This document shows, piece by piece, positions 1-7,889 of a stretch of DNA of 64,000 bases (position 1 is its first letter; each line of letters starts with the position of its first letter). The notes under the pieces are model-generated. The model was not told where the DNA came from, ran no database searches, and saw only the letters and a list, made by a program, of their open reading frames with translations. Source of the stretch: Oceanobacillus profundus (GTDB taxonomy: Bacteria > Bacillota > Bacilli > Bacillales > Amphibacillaceae); NCBI RefSeq assembly GCF_003515705.1, contig NZ_QWEH01000006.1:62001-126000 (forward strand). The letters are read 5' to 3'. Both the position numbers and the translations under genes were made by a program.

Positions 1-836
1 CATATGGTGTGATTGCAGATGTATTTATTTCTGTTGAAGCCGAAATGTATACTGAAGTAAAAGCAACAACTGGTGGATGGATAGACTATCGTAACTTTAA
101 AGTAATCAAAAAAGAAGTCGAAAGTGATGTTATTACATCGTTCTATCTGCAGCCAGAAGATGGAGAAGCATTCCCTTCCTATCAACCCGGTCAGTATATT
201 ACCGTAAAGGCTGTCATTGACGGAGAAAACTATAACCATTTACGTCAATATAGCTTATCCTGTGCTCCTGGAGGGGAATTTTACCGAATTAGTGTAAAGC
301 GTGAGGATGCTTTCGAAGACCAGCCCAAGGGAGTTGTATCAAGTTTCCTACATGAACATATTAATGAAGGAGACATCCTACCAATCAGTGCACCAGCTGG
401 GGATTTCTTTTTAGATGCAGAAGACACTAGACCACTCGTCCTAATGAGTGGCGGAGTGGGATTAACACCTATGATTAGCATGCTTGAAACAGCAATTAAG
501 GAGCAGCCTGAACGTGAGGTTATTTATATTCACGCTGCAAAATCAAGTAAATTCCATGCAATGAAAGAGCGTGTCAAAGAAATCGCTGGGCAAAATAACC
601 ATGTGAAAAGTTATACCGTGTATGACAGCCCTAGTGAAGGAGATTCTTTTGATAAAGCAGGTAGAATTGATTATGATTGGTTATCATCCATACTTCCAAC
701 AAACGATGCCGCATTTTATTTCTGTGGACCGAAGGGATTTATGCGTGCGATGTATCAACACTTGAAAGCATATCAAGTGAATGACACAGATATTCATTTT
801 GAAATCTTTGGACCGTCCGAGGATATCACCAGGTAA
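1..836 (+). CDS. hmp: Flavohemoprotein / nitric oxide dioxygenase, 5'-truncated by the window edge
   Basis: The visible 277 residues are the FAD- and NAD-binding reductase half of a flavohemoglobin, which passes electrons from NAD(P)H through FAD to a globin heme that oxidises NO to nitrate. Seen: the FAD motif RQYSL, the nucleotide-binding stretch GGVGLTPMISML and the C-terminal CGPKGFM. The reading frame is open to base 1 and continues upstream of the GTG at 9 (the codons before it read A-Y-G), so that GTG is internal. The N-terminal globin domain (roughly 125 residues in the family) lies outside the window. A strong hairpin terminator follows, so it is the last gene of its transcript. It points towards oriC, opposite to most left-arm genes. 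Confidence 0.93.
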   Translation, partial: YGVIADVFISVEAEMYTEVKATTGGWIDYRNFKVIKKEVESDVITSFYLQPEDGEAFPSYQPGQYITVKAVIDGENYNHLRQYSLSCAPGGEFYRISVKREDAFEDQPKGVVSSFLHEHINEGDILPISAPAGDFFLDAEDTRPLVLMSGGVGLTPMISMLETAIKEQPEREVIYIHAAKSSKFHAMKERVKEIAGQNNHVKSYTVYDSPSEGDSFDKAGRIDYDWLSSILPTNDAAFYFCGPKGFMRAMYQHLKAYQVNDTDIHFEIFGPSEDITR

Positions 837-850
837 ATAGCATTTATAAG

Positions 851-877
851 GACAGCCGTTCCAGGCTGTCTTTTTTT
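851..877 (+). terminator. Rho-independent terminator after hmp
   Basis: The inverted repeat GACAGCC/GGCTGTC with a 6-base loop is followed by a run of seven T. It sits 15 bases after the hmp stop codon. Confidence 0.85.
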
Positions 878-911
878 CTACGCTTGTTTGGCAGCACCTT
901 TTCACAAAAAA

Positions 912-1451
912 CTACGCACGATAGAGCACATTAGCGAATGCTCCAATTCGTTGCAGCCCTCGATAAATTTGCGCTGGCATGATATACCGTCTAGGATTAA
1001 GATTTGTGGATTGCTTTATCTTCGTTGTTGCAAGATCGACCTTCCCGTCATTTCCAAAGTAAAAAGCTTGCCAGACAAATTTAGAGCAATAGTTTTGTTG
1101 GAGATTTCGAAGATTCCTCGTATACTGATAAGCATTTACCTGTTCTTTATGCTGCTTTGCCCACCTTGCAGCATTTCTAGCTTCCTCCTTATTCGGATGT
1201 CGTAATATCGTCAGCTTCTCGCCCTTTTTATGCCTGCTTAAATAAATAGGCATACTATCTCCATGCCCATAGCTCGGCCATCTGTTTACATGATAAATTC
1301 GAAAATCCTCGCCAATAATCCCAGCATGTCCGACGACAATGGAAGATAATGCTGTCTTATGTGAATAAAGCACATCTCCTGGGAGCATATGGATTGATGT
1401 TTCGGGATAAAGATGAACTGGATCGTCGGATACATACTTATCACTCATCAT
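912..1451 (-). CDS. YycO-like YiiX/NlpC-P60 superfamily cysteine hydrolase
   Basis: A predicted 179-residue protein of the permuted papain-like (YiiX/YebB, NlpC/P60) group, to which B. subtilis YycO belongs. Seen, numbered from the chosen start: a PGDVLYSH strand, then His42 in VGHAGI, and Cys122 in NYCSKFVWQ. The family pairs such His and Cys residues in catalysis; in this permuted group the His precedes the Cys. No signal peptide is visible. The open frame begins at 1487, but ATG codons at 1451 and 1448 follow a purine-rich stretch (AGGGGCG), so one of these is the likely start. The substrate is unknown; members cleave amide bonds in peptidoglycan or lipids. It lies downstream of acsA beyond a terminator, so it is probably a separate unit. 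Confidence 0.7.
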   Translation of the reverse strand: MMSDKYVSDDPVHLYPETSIHMLPGDVLYSHKTALSSIVVGHAGIIGEDFRIYHVNRWPSYGHGDSMPIYLSRHKKGEKLTILRHPNKEEARNAARWAKQHKEQVNAYQYTRNLRNLQQNYCSKFVWQAFYFGNDGKVDLATTKIKQSTNLNPRRYIMPAQIYRGLQRIGAFANVLYRA

Positions 1452-1491
1452 AAACGCCCCTATCCTATTCTCTATAACGTATAGCATAAAG

Positions 1492-1535
1492 AAAAACTTT
1501 GGTCCTCGCCACTAAAGCGACAACCAAAGCTTTTT
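1492..1535 (-). terminator. Terminator after acsA
   Basis: AAAAACTTTGGT pairs with ACCAAAG(C)TTTTT around a 19-base loop. T-rich flanks lie on both sides, so it could act in both directions. It lies just beyond the acsA stop. Confidence 0.7.
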
Positions 1536-1539
1536 GATT

Positions 1540-3252
1540 TTACTCCTCTAATGTCGATGTATCTCCTGTTGGAAGGCCCAGCTCCCAAGATTTCAACAGA
1601 CGACGCATAATTTTACCGCTTCGCGTTTTAGGAATGCTATCGCGAATTTCAATTTCTCTTGGTGCAGCATGTGCACTAAGACCTGTTTTAACAAATTGAC
1701 GAATTTCTTCTAATAATTCATCCGATTTTTCATATCCTTCATTCAAGGAAATAAATGCTTTAATAATTTCTCCCCGTTCTGGATGCGGTTTTCCAATGAC
1801 TCCCGCTTCAGCAACAGCTGGGTGTTCAATTAATTTGCTCTCAACCTCAAATGGGCCGACCCGCTCACCAGATGTATTAATGACATCATCCAGGCGTCCT
1901 TGGAACCAGAAATAACCATCCTCATCACGATATGCACTATCACCAGAGACATACCAGCCATTAATAAAATAGCTTTCATATTTACCAGGATTATTCCAAA
2001 TTTGCCGCATCATCGACGGCCAACCCTCTTTAATTGCTAAATTCCCCATCTGATTTGGAGGTAGTTCATTTCCTTCATTATCAACAATCGATGCTACAAT
2101 ACCAGGAATTGGTTTCCCCATCGAACCTGGGCGAATTTCCAATGCAGGTAGATTTACAATGAGCTGTGCACCTGTTTCGGTCATCCACCATGTATCATGG
2201 ATGCGTAGATTAAATGCTTTTAATCCCCATGTAACAACCTCTGGGTTCAATGGCTCCCCAACACTCATGATATGACGTAATTCTAAAAGATCATATTTCT
2301 TTAATGCCTCTTCACCGTGACTGACAAGCATCCGCAATGCTGTTGGAGCGGTATACCATACCGTTATCTTATTTTTCTCCAGGGTTTCATACCAGTCATC
2401 TGGCGTAAAACGTCCACCACGAATCACGTTTGTCACACCATGTAACCAAGGTGCAAAGATACCGTAGCTTGTTCCTGTTACCCAGCCTGGGTCCGCAGTA
2501 CACCAATATACATCATCTTCTTTCAGATCGAGTACCCATTCACCTGTAGCGTAATGCTGAATCATAGCATTGTGCACATGATAAACGCCCTTAGGCTTTC
2601 CAGTAGATCCCGATGTATAGTGGAGCAGCATACCATCTTCTAAATCAACCCATTCGATATCAAATGCTTCAGAGGCCCCGGCCATTTCAGTATGATAATC
2701 AATATACGTATGAGCTACCCCTGCTTCCCCAACAAGAATTACTGTTTCTAATTGTGGTAATTCATCTTGTGGAACTCTCTCAATTAGCTCTGGGGTCGTA
2801 ATCAGTACACTTGCTTCACTATCCTGCAGGCGATCTCGGACAGCTTGCTCCATAAATGCCTCGAATAAGGGTCCAGCAATCGCGCCAGTTTTTAATATCC
2901 CAAAGAATGCTGCATAAAATTCTGGACTTCGTGGCATAAAGAGAAATACACGGTCCCCTTTGTTTACTTGATGCTTCTTTAGTACATTTGCAAACTTATT
3001 ACTCTGTTTACTTAAATCTGAAAACGTAAGCTGCTCCTCACGGTCTGGAGCAGAATATAATAAAGCTACCTTATCTTTTTTAGCAGGATTCTCTGCATGG
3101 CGATCCAATGCTTCATATGCGATATTTACCTTTCCAGTCTCGTTCCAGGCAAAATGCTTGTTTACATCATCCCATTTGAAGTTTTCTCTTACTTTTTGAT
3201 AATCTTTTAAATTATAGTTCTCACTTCTTGCTGGTATTACTTGCATATCCAT
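1540..3252 (-). CDS. acsA: Acetyl-CoA synthetase (acetate-CoA ligase)
   Basis: Converts acetate, ATP and CoA to acetyl-CoA through an acetyl-adenylate. The 570-residue length matches B. subtilis AcsA. Seen: the adenylate-forming P-loop YTSGSTGKPKG (residues 212-222), the hinge region GRLDDVINTSGERVGP, and the C-terminal KTRSGKIMRR, where K547 is the lysine acetylated to switch off this family. The ATG at 3252 has an AGGTG ribosome site five bases upstream. In B. subtilis, acsA lies beside acuABC, which controls this lysine; no acu genes are visible here, so the location differs. It is probably monocistronic, with a terminator after it and a 244-bp gap before it. Confidence 0.96.
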   Translation of the reverse strand: MDMQVIPARSENYNLKDYQKVRENFKWDDVNKHFAWNETGKVNIAYEALDRHAENPAKKDKVALLYSAPDREEQLTFSDLSKQSNKFANVLKKHQVNKGDRVFLFMPRSPEFYAAFFGILKTGAIAGPLFEAFMEQAVRDRLQDSEASVLITTPELIERVPQDELPQLETVILVGEAGVAHTYIDYHTEMAGASEAFDIEWVDLEDGMLLHYTSGSTGKPKGVYHVHNAMIQHYATGEWVLDLKEDDVYWCTADPGWVTGTSYGIFAPWLHGVTNVIRGGRFTPDDWYETLEKNKITVWYTAPTALRMLVSHGEEALKKYDLLELRHIMSVGEPLNPEVVTWGLKAFNLRIHDTWWMTETGAQLIVNLPALEIRPGSMGKPIPGIVASIVDNEGNELPPNQMGNLAIKEGWPSMMRQIWNNPGKYESYFINGWYVSGDSAYRDEDGYFWFQGRLDDVINTSGERVGPFEVESKLIEHPAVAEAGVIGKPHPERGEIIKAFISLNEGYEKSDELLEEIRQFVKTGLSAHAAPREIEIRDSIPKTRSGKIMRRLLKSWELGLPTGDTSTLEE

Positions 3253-3435
3253 CCAATCACCTCATCCTTCTTTGTAATCGATTTCATTATTTCTTAAATA
3301 ATTAATTGAAAATAATTGAAACATTCGGTAACTAATATATAGTTTAGAACATTTTGTGACGATTTTAAAGTAATTCATCTCAATTACTATTATTCAAAAT
3401 ATTACTTAAATTTGGATATATCTTTAAACCCAAAG

Positions 3436-3475
3436 AAAATCACGTTGTTTGCAACTAATAGCAATCCAACGTGAT
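3436..3475 (-). terminator. Terminator after the glutamate symporter gene
   Basis: ATCACGTTG pairs with CAACGTGAT. On the minus strand the stem is followed by TTTTCTTT. It lies 21 bases after the stop codon of the upstream gene. Confidence 0.75.
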
Positions 3476-3496
3476 CATTAACATTCTTATTTTAAT

Positions 3497-4723
3497 TTAA
3501 GCTTTTGCAGCCTTTTCTTCCTTACGTCTTTCCTTTTCAGAAATAATAAAAGCACATGCTGCATCCCCTGTAATATTTAAAGACGTACGTAACATATCAA
3601 GGATACGGTCAATACCGATAATCAATGCAATACCTTCCACAGGTAAACCTACTTGACCTAATACCATCGCCAGCATAATCATACCGACACCAGGTACACC
3701 TGCTGTCCCAATACTTGCTAATGTTGCTGTTAGGACAACTAGAAGCAAATCTGTTGGACTTAACGGAAGTGCATATACTTGGGAAATGAACACGGTAGCT
3801 ACAGCTTGCATAATCGCTGTTCCATCCATATTGATTGTTGCACCTAATGGTTGAACAAAGCTACTAATCTCTTTTTTTACGCCAAGATTTTCTTGCGCAG
3901 CTTTCATAGAAATCGGTAACGTAGCATTCGAGCTGGATGTACTAAATGCAACGGACATCGCTGGGAAGAATCCTTTATAGAATTTAAGCGGATTCGCTCT
4001 TCCAAGCCACCAAATGGCTAGACTGTAGACAACCGCTCCATGAATGAACAAACCAAGCACAACCGTAATCATATACATTGCCATGGAACCAATTGCATCT
4101 AACCCTGCATCACCAATCGCAGAGGCAATTAGTGCAAATGCTCCATATGGCGCAGCTTTCATAACCAACATAACTAACCAATTCAAAATTTCATTTGCTT
4201 GCTCAAATAAACGATGAATTCCTGCTGTTTTTTCACCAAGAAAAGCTAACGCAACTCCTATGAAAATAGCAAATGCTATAATTTGCAGCATATCACCAGT
4301 AGCCATTGATGCGATTGGATTTTCTGGAATGATATTAATAATCGTTTCCATAATTGGTGGTGCTTCAGCTGATTCATATGATTGATCTGTATTGAATACA
4401 CCTTCTTTTCCGGGTTGGAGGATATATCCAAGTCCAAGACCAATAGAAATGGCCATTGCTGTTGTAATTAGGAAAAAACTAACCGTATACGTACCGATTT
4501 TTCCTAACTTTGCTGGATCACCTAACCCAACTGTTCCTAGCGTAATAGAAACAAATACAAGTGGAACAACAAGCATCATAATTAAATTAATAAAAATTTG
4601 ACCAACGGGGGCTAATAAATAAGTATCTAGCATTGAAAACGCCTTATCAGGAACAAAGGTTAAACCGATACCGACAATTACCCCTAATATGAGGGCAATC
4701 ATAATTTTTTTTGTTAAGCTCAT
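3497..4723 (-). CDS. Dicarboxylate/amino acid:cation symporter (GltP/GltT type)
   Basis: A 408-residue inner-membrane carrier of the DAACS family, which imports glutamate or aspartate with H+ or Na+. Seen: hydrophobic segments across the protein, the serine-rich hairpin STSSSNATLP, the substrate/cation motif NMDGTA and the region SIGTAGVPGVG. Start choice: an open frame continues upstream to 4858, but its first residues would be translated from a tRNA gene. The ATG at 4723 begins MSLTKK, runs straight into the first membrane helix and has an AGAGAGGA ribosome site. The exact substrate and coupling ion cannot be read from the sequence. Confidence 0.93.
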   Translation of the reverse strand: MSLTKKIMIALILGVIVGIGLTFVPDKAFSMLDTYLLAPVGQIFINLIMMLVVPLVFVSITLGTVGLGDPAKLGKIGTYTVSFFLITTAMAISIGLGLGYILQPGKEGVFNTDQSYESAEAPPIMETIINIIPENPIASMATGDMLQIIAFAIFIGVALAFLGEKTAGIHRLFEQANEILNWLVMLVMKAAPYGAFALIASAIGDAGLDAIGSMAMYMITVVLGLFIHGAVVYSLAIWWLGRANPLKFYKGFFPAMSVAFSTSSSNATLPISMKAAQENLGVKKEISSFVQPLGATINMDGTAIMQAVATVFISQVYALPLSPTDLLLVVLTATLASIGTAGVPGVGMIMLAMVLGQVGLPVEGIALIIGIDRILDMLRTSLNITGDAACAFIISEKERRKEEKAAKA

Positions 4724-4825
4724 ATAAATGTCCTCTCTGTTATTAGATTTTTTTATTTTGACTGTATGCTGGACGTTTGAACAGAATGCGGAAGAGAAAT
4801 TACTTTGAGATGCAATATTTGGCAG

Positions 4826-4901
4826 TGGCGGCCCCGGCAGGATTCGAACCTGCGACACACGGTTTAGGAAACCGATGCTCTATCCCCTGAGCTACGGAGC
4901 C
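4826..4901 (-). tRNA. tRNA-Arg (anticodon CCU)
   Basis: The 76-base minus-strand gene folds as a cloverleaf. The acceptor GGCTCCG pairs with CGGGGCC, the D arm begins GCTC, the anticodon loop TTCCTAA gives CCU, the T arm has GGTTCGAATCC, and CCA is encoded. It reads AGG arginine codons. A sigma-A promoter lies just upstream. Confidence 0.96.
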
Positions 4902-4928
4902 TAAAATTTTTAGGACAAGATAAAATAC

Positions 4929-4957
4929 ATTATACAAAATTTTTGTCGAATTGGAAA
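4929..4957 (-). promoter_or_regulatory. Sigma-A promoter of the tRNA-Arg gene
   Basis: Minus strand: -35 TTTCCA (4957-4952), a 17-base spacer, and a perfect -10 TATAAT (4934-4929). It lies 28 bases before the tRNA 5' end. Confidence 0.6.
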
Positions 4958-5042
4958 GCGGCATTATTTTCACATGGAAGATAGCCATATTCTATGGTAA
5001 AATAAATTCTGTCTATGAAAGCAATGAATGGAGGAAATAATA

Positions 5043-5678
5043 ATGGCTGAAGTGCCTTTCATTGCAATTGAAGGACCGATTGGCATTGGTAAAACATCGC
5101 TCGCTAAAAAACTATCCAATCACTTTAATTATCACTTGTTAAAAGAAATTGTGGAGGAAAATCCTTTTCTTGGCAAATTTTACGATGATATCGATGAGTG
5201 GAGTTTTCAAACCGAGATGTTTTTTTTATGCAATCGATTCAAGCAATTGGAAGATATCGATAAGAAATATCTTAGAGCAAACAAAGCTGTAATAGCTGAT
5301 TATCATATATCAAAAAACATGATTTTTGCAAAACGTACATTGCAAGAGGATAAATTGGAGAAATATGAAAAAATATACCAAATCCTAACAACCGATATGC
5401 CCACTCCAAATATGCTCATCTATTTAAATGCTAGTCTCGATACAATTTTGGATCGAATCAGAAGGCGCGGCAGAAATATTGAGCAAAATATAAAAGCTTC
5501 TTATCTTGCACAGCTAAGAAACGATTACGAGGACTATATGAATGCTTTTGAACAATTACATCCTGACATTCCCGTCATCCGAATAAATGGCGATACGACC
5601 GATTTTGTTCAGTATCAAAAGGATTTAGATTGCATTATTGAAAAAGTAACGAACCATTTGCATTTGCGGGTGGAATGA
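5043..5678 (+). CDS. dgk: Deoxyguanosine kinase (deoxynucleoside kinase family)
   Basis: Phosphorylates deoxyguanosine with ATP in the purine deoxynucleoside salvage route. 211 residues, like B. subtilis Dgk (YaaG). Seen: P-loop GPIGIGKT (11-18), the WSFQTEMFFL substrate-pocket helix, the ADYHI stretch replacing the DRS of dck, and the arginine-rich lid RIRRRGR. The ATG at 5043 is chosen because GGAGG lies seven bases upstream; an ATG at 5028 overlaps that ribosome site. It is followed after 19 bases by dck, so the pair is an operon, as in B. subtilis, where it also runs against its neighbours near serS. Confidence 0.93.
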   Translation: MAEVPFIAIEGPIGIGKTSLAKKLSNHFNYHLLKEIVEENPFLGKFYDDIDEWSFQTEMFFLCNRFKQLEDIDKKYLRANKAVIADYHISKNMIFAKRTLQEDKLEKYEKIYQILTTDMPTPNMLIYLNASLDTILDRIRRRGRNIEQNIKASYLAQLRNDYEDYMNAFEQLHPDIPVIRINGDTTDFVQYQKDLDCIIEKVTNHLHLRVE

Positions 5679-5697
5679 AAATGAAGGGGAACCAATA

Positions 5698-6381
5698 ATG
5701 AACTTAAGAGAAAAATACCATATTCCAAACGACAGTGTGATTACAATTGCAGGTACGGTTGGAGTTGGTAAATCAACCATGACAAGAGCCTTAGCACAGG
5801 CTTTAGAATTTAAAACATCTTTTGAAAAGGTGGACACAAATCCGTATCTAGAAAAATTTTATGATGACTTCGAACGATGGAGCTTCCATCTGCAGGTCTA
5901 CTTCCTGGCAGAACGCTTTAAAGAGCAAAAGAAAATTTTCGAATATGGCGGCGGCTTTGTCCAGGACCGTTCCATTTATGAGGATACTGGAATTTTTGCC
6001 AAAATGCATTTTGATAAAGGTACTATGTCACCAACTGATTATGAAACCTATACCAATTTATTTGATGCAATGGTAATGACACCATATTTCCCGCATCCAG
6101 ACCTACTCATATACTTGGAAGGCTCCTTTGACGAGATTATAAGCAGGATCCAAGAACGCGGTCGGGATATGGAAAAGAGTACGCCAATTAGCTACTGGGA
6201 GGAAATGTATAATCGCTATACGAATTGGATTGATAACTTTAATGCATGTCCAATTTTGCGTATTAACATTTCGGACTATGACTTAATGCAGGAAGAAACC
6301 CCAATCGAACAAATTTTAGAAAAGGTTGGACGCTCACTTCAGCATTCCAGACGATATACACGAAGAGAATTAGCGAGATAA
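5698..6381 (+). CDS. dck: Deoxyadenosine/deoxycytidine kinase
   Basis: Phosphorylates deoxyadenosine and deoxycytidine for dNTP salvage. 227 residues. Seen: P-loop GTVGVGKST (19-27), the WSFHLQVYFLAERF helix, the catalytic/substrate motif DRS (90-92) followed by IYEDTGIF, and the lid RIQERGRDME. It is a paralogue of the preceding gene (shared NPYLEKFYDD-like and WSF motifs), and the pair probably arose by duplication. AAGGGGAA lies upstream of the ATG. A strong terminator follows three bases after the stop. Confidence 0.95.
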   Translation: MNLREKYHIPNDSVITIAGTVGVGKSTMTRALAQALEFKTSFEKVDTNPYLEKFYDDFERWSFHLQVYFLAERFKEQKKIFEYGGGFVQDRSIYEDTGIFAKMHFDKGTMSPTDYETYTNLFDAMVMTPYFPHPDLLIYLEGSFDEIISRIQERGRDMEKSTPISYWEEMYNRYTNWIDNFNACPILRINISDYDLMQEETPIEQILEKVGRSLQHSRRYTRRELAR

Positions 6382-6382
6382 T

Positions 6383-6416
6383 AAAAAAGGATGACCATAA
6401 CGGTGCATCCTTTTTT
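6383..6416. terminator. Bidirectional terminator between dck and the CXXC membrane protein gene
   Basis: AAAAAAGGATG pairs with CATCCTTTTTT, with A/T tracts on both sides. It serves converging genes and touches the stop codon of the minus-strand gene. Confidence 0.85.
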
Positions 6417-6699
6417 AATCTGCTTTTCTTACATTCGTCCGGAAAGGGTAAAGCAAAAAATGAATCAGAATGAGAATAAGCGAGATTCCGATTAGCCATC
6501 CCAAGGGGAGGTTTAGAAATGCCCCGATAATAATTAATGCTGGCGCAATCATCAAGGCTAGAAAACTATTACTTGCGCCTGAATCATAATAATTTTCTTT
6601 TCCACAATGTGGACAACTCATTTTAATTCGAAACAGATTCCTTAATGTTGTTAAATAACTCCATTGTTTCTTACAATATGCACATGCTGGTGTCTCCAT
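6415..6699 (-). CDS. Small two-CXXC zinc-ribbon-like membrane protein (cxxc_20_cxxc type)
   Basis: 94 residues. Two CXXC pairs, CAYC (6-9) and CPHC (29-32), are separated by about 20 residues and could bind one zinc. Two hydrophobic helices follow (about 46-64 and 67-86) and then a basic tail. This matches the small Firmicutes family named for its CXXC-20-CXXC spacing, whose function is not known. An AAGGAAGTG ribosome site lies upstream of the ATG, and the gene starts 14 bases after the proC stop, so it is probably co-transcribed with proC and under the same T-box. Confidence 0.75.
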   Translation of the reverse strand: METPACAYCKKQWSYLTTLRNLFRIKMSCPHCGKENYYDSGASNSFLALMIAPALIIIGAFLNLPLGWLIGISLILILIHFLLYPFRTNVRKAD

Positions 6700-6713
6700 C
6701 TATTTCACTTCCT

Positions 6714-7526
6714 TTACTTTTCACCTAATTGAATTGACCGATCACGTGCTTGTCGGATACATGAAAAAATCATTTCTTCAAAGTTATGACGATCTAAATC
6801 GGCAATACCAGCCTCTGTTGTTCCTCCTGGACTTGTAATGTTTTTCCGCAGCACTGCTGGTGTTTCACCAGATTGCTTTAGCATGTTTCCAGCACCAATG
6901 ACCGTTTGGGTAATAAGATCCTTAGCAGTTTGCCTGTCGAGGCCAAATTCCATTGCAGCTTTTTCCATCGCTTCTACAAAATAATAAATAAAGGCTGGAC
7001 CACTGCCAGAAACAGCTGTAATCGCATGCATATCCTTTTCAACGACAAGCTTCGTCATACCTACAGTTTGAAATAATTGATCCGTTTGTAAGAGATGCTC
7101 CGCTTCGACATATTTCCCTGCCGAAAGTGCTGTCGCAGAATGTCCAATGAGAGCGGATGTGTTTGGCATTGTACGTACAACTGGAATTTGTATGTCCAGA
7201 AGTTGCTCCATTTTTTCAGTCGATAACCCAGCAATGGTCGAAATAATTAATTGCTTTTCATTCAAATAAGGTTTTATCGACGTAATCGATTCCACTGCAT
7301 CCTTTGGCTTACTAGCCAAAATAATAATATCAGCATTCCTGAAGACTGTTTCTTTATCTGTAGAGCATTGAACGTGATAGTGATTTTCAATGTATATTAG
7401 TCGTTCACGATTACTTTTATTGGTTACATATATATTTTCTTTTGCTACAACTTCGGATTTAATAATACCAGATAGGATCGCCTCTGCGAGAGATCCAGCT
7501 CCTAAAAATGCAATTCTTTTATCCAT
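6714..7526 (-). CDS. proC: Pyrroline-5-carboxylate reductase
   Basis: Catalyses the last step of proline synthesis, reducing 1-pyrroline-5-carboxylate with NAD(P)H. 270 residues. Seen: N-terminal Rossmann start AFLGAGSLAEAIL, the cofactor-loop region after strand 2, ASKP, and the C-terminal family signature SPGGTTEAG. AGGAGG precedes the ATG. The leader carries a T-box with a CCU (proline) specifier, which independently supports a proline-pathway function: expression should rise when tRNA-Pro is uncharged. In B. subtilis, proI and proBA are T-box controlled in the same way. Proline is also a compatible solute in salt-tolerant relatives; that role is an inference here. Confidence 0.94.
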   Translation of the reverse strand: MDKRIAFLGAGSLAEAILSGIIKSEVVAKENIYVTNKSNRERLIYIENHYHVQCSTDKETVFRNADIIILASKPKDAVESITSIKPYLNEKQLIISTIAGLSTEKMEQLLDIQIPVVRTMPNTSALIGHSATALSAGKYVEAEHLLQTDQLFQTVGMTKLVVEKDMHAITAVSGSGPAFIYYFVEAMEKAAMEFGLDRQTAKDLITQTVIGAGNMLKQSGETPAVLRKNITSPGGTTEAGIADLDRHNFEEMIFSCIRQARDRSIQLGEK

Positions 7527-7544
7527 GTGACAACCTCCTATGAA

Positions 7545-7793
7545 ATTAAAAAAACTGATTCTGCATCCTTAACAAAGGACGGAATCAGTTTCCGCGGTAC
7601 CACCTAATTTGGCAATCATGCCCATCTCTAAATTGATAACACAGTTTCCTGCGGTTAGTTTATCGCTAACGACTCCTAGGTAGGTTCATACACGCTATTT
7701 CGCAGGGATCTTCCAGCTTATAAATCCCTTTCTCTTTCCGATAGTCATTGTATTACTGGCCTATTCTCCGTCTCAAATCATTTAATTGCTATG
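7545..7793 (-). promoter_or_regulatory. T-box riboswitch (tRNA-Pro) upstream of proC
   Basis: Reading the minus strand: a Stem I start with GAC and AGTA, the AGAGA motif with a distal hairpin AGGGAT/ATCCCT, then GAA-CCT-ACC, in which CCT (7684-7682) sits at the specifier position and encodes proline. The T-box proper, AGGTGGTACCGCGG (7605-7592), follows, then a terminator pairing AAACTGATTC with GAATCAGTTT ahead of a T run (about 7592-7549). Uncharged tRNA-Pro would favour the antiterminator. The T-box sequence has one change from the usual AGGGUGG. Confidence 0.9.
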
Positions 7794-7822
7794 ACTATAA
7801 GCTCTTATCTTTATTTTGTCAA
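7794..7822 (-). promoter_or_regulatory. Sigma-A promoter of proC
   Basis: Minus strand: a perfect -35 TTGACA (7822-7817), a 17-base spacer, and -10 TATAGT (7799-7794), immediately upstream of the T-box leader. Confidence 0.75.
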
Positions 7823-7889
7823 GAAATTATCTGAATGACACCATATTTGATATAATAAGTTTATCAATAAAGGTGAAAGGAATCAAAGC

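Noticed and set aside
888-1205. 105-codon plus-strand ORF
   Set aside because: Overlaps the YycO-like gene antisense and begins inside the hmp terminator region; no recognisable domain.
4724-4858. N-terminal extension of the glutamate symporter reading frame
   Set aside because: The frame runs back into the tRNA-Arg gene. The ATG at 4723 has a ribosome site and begins at the first membrane helix.
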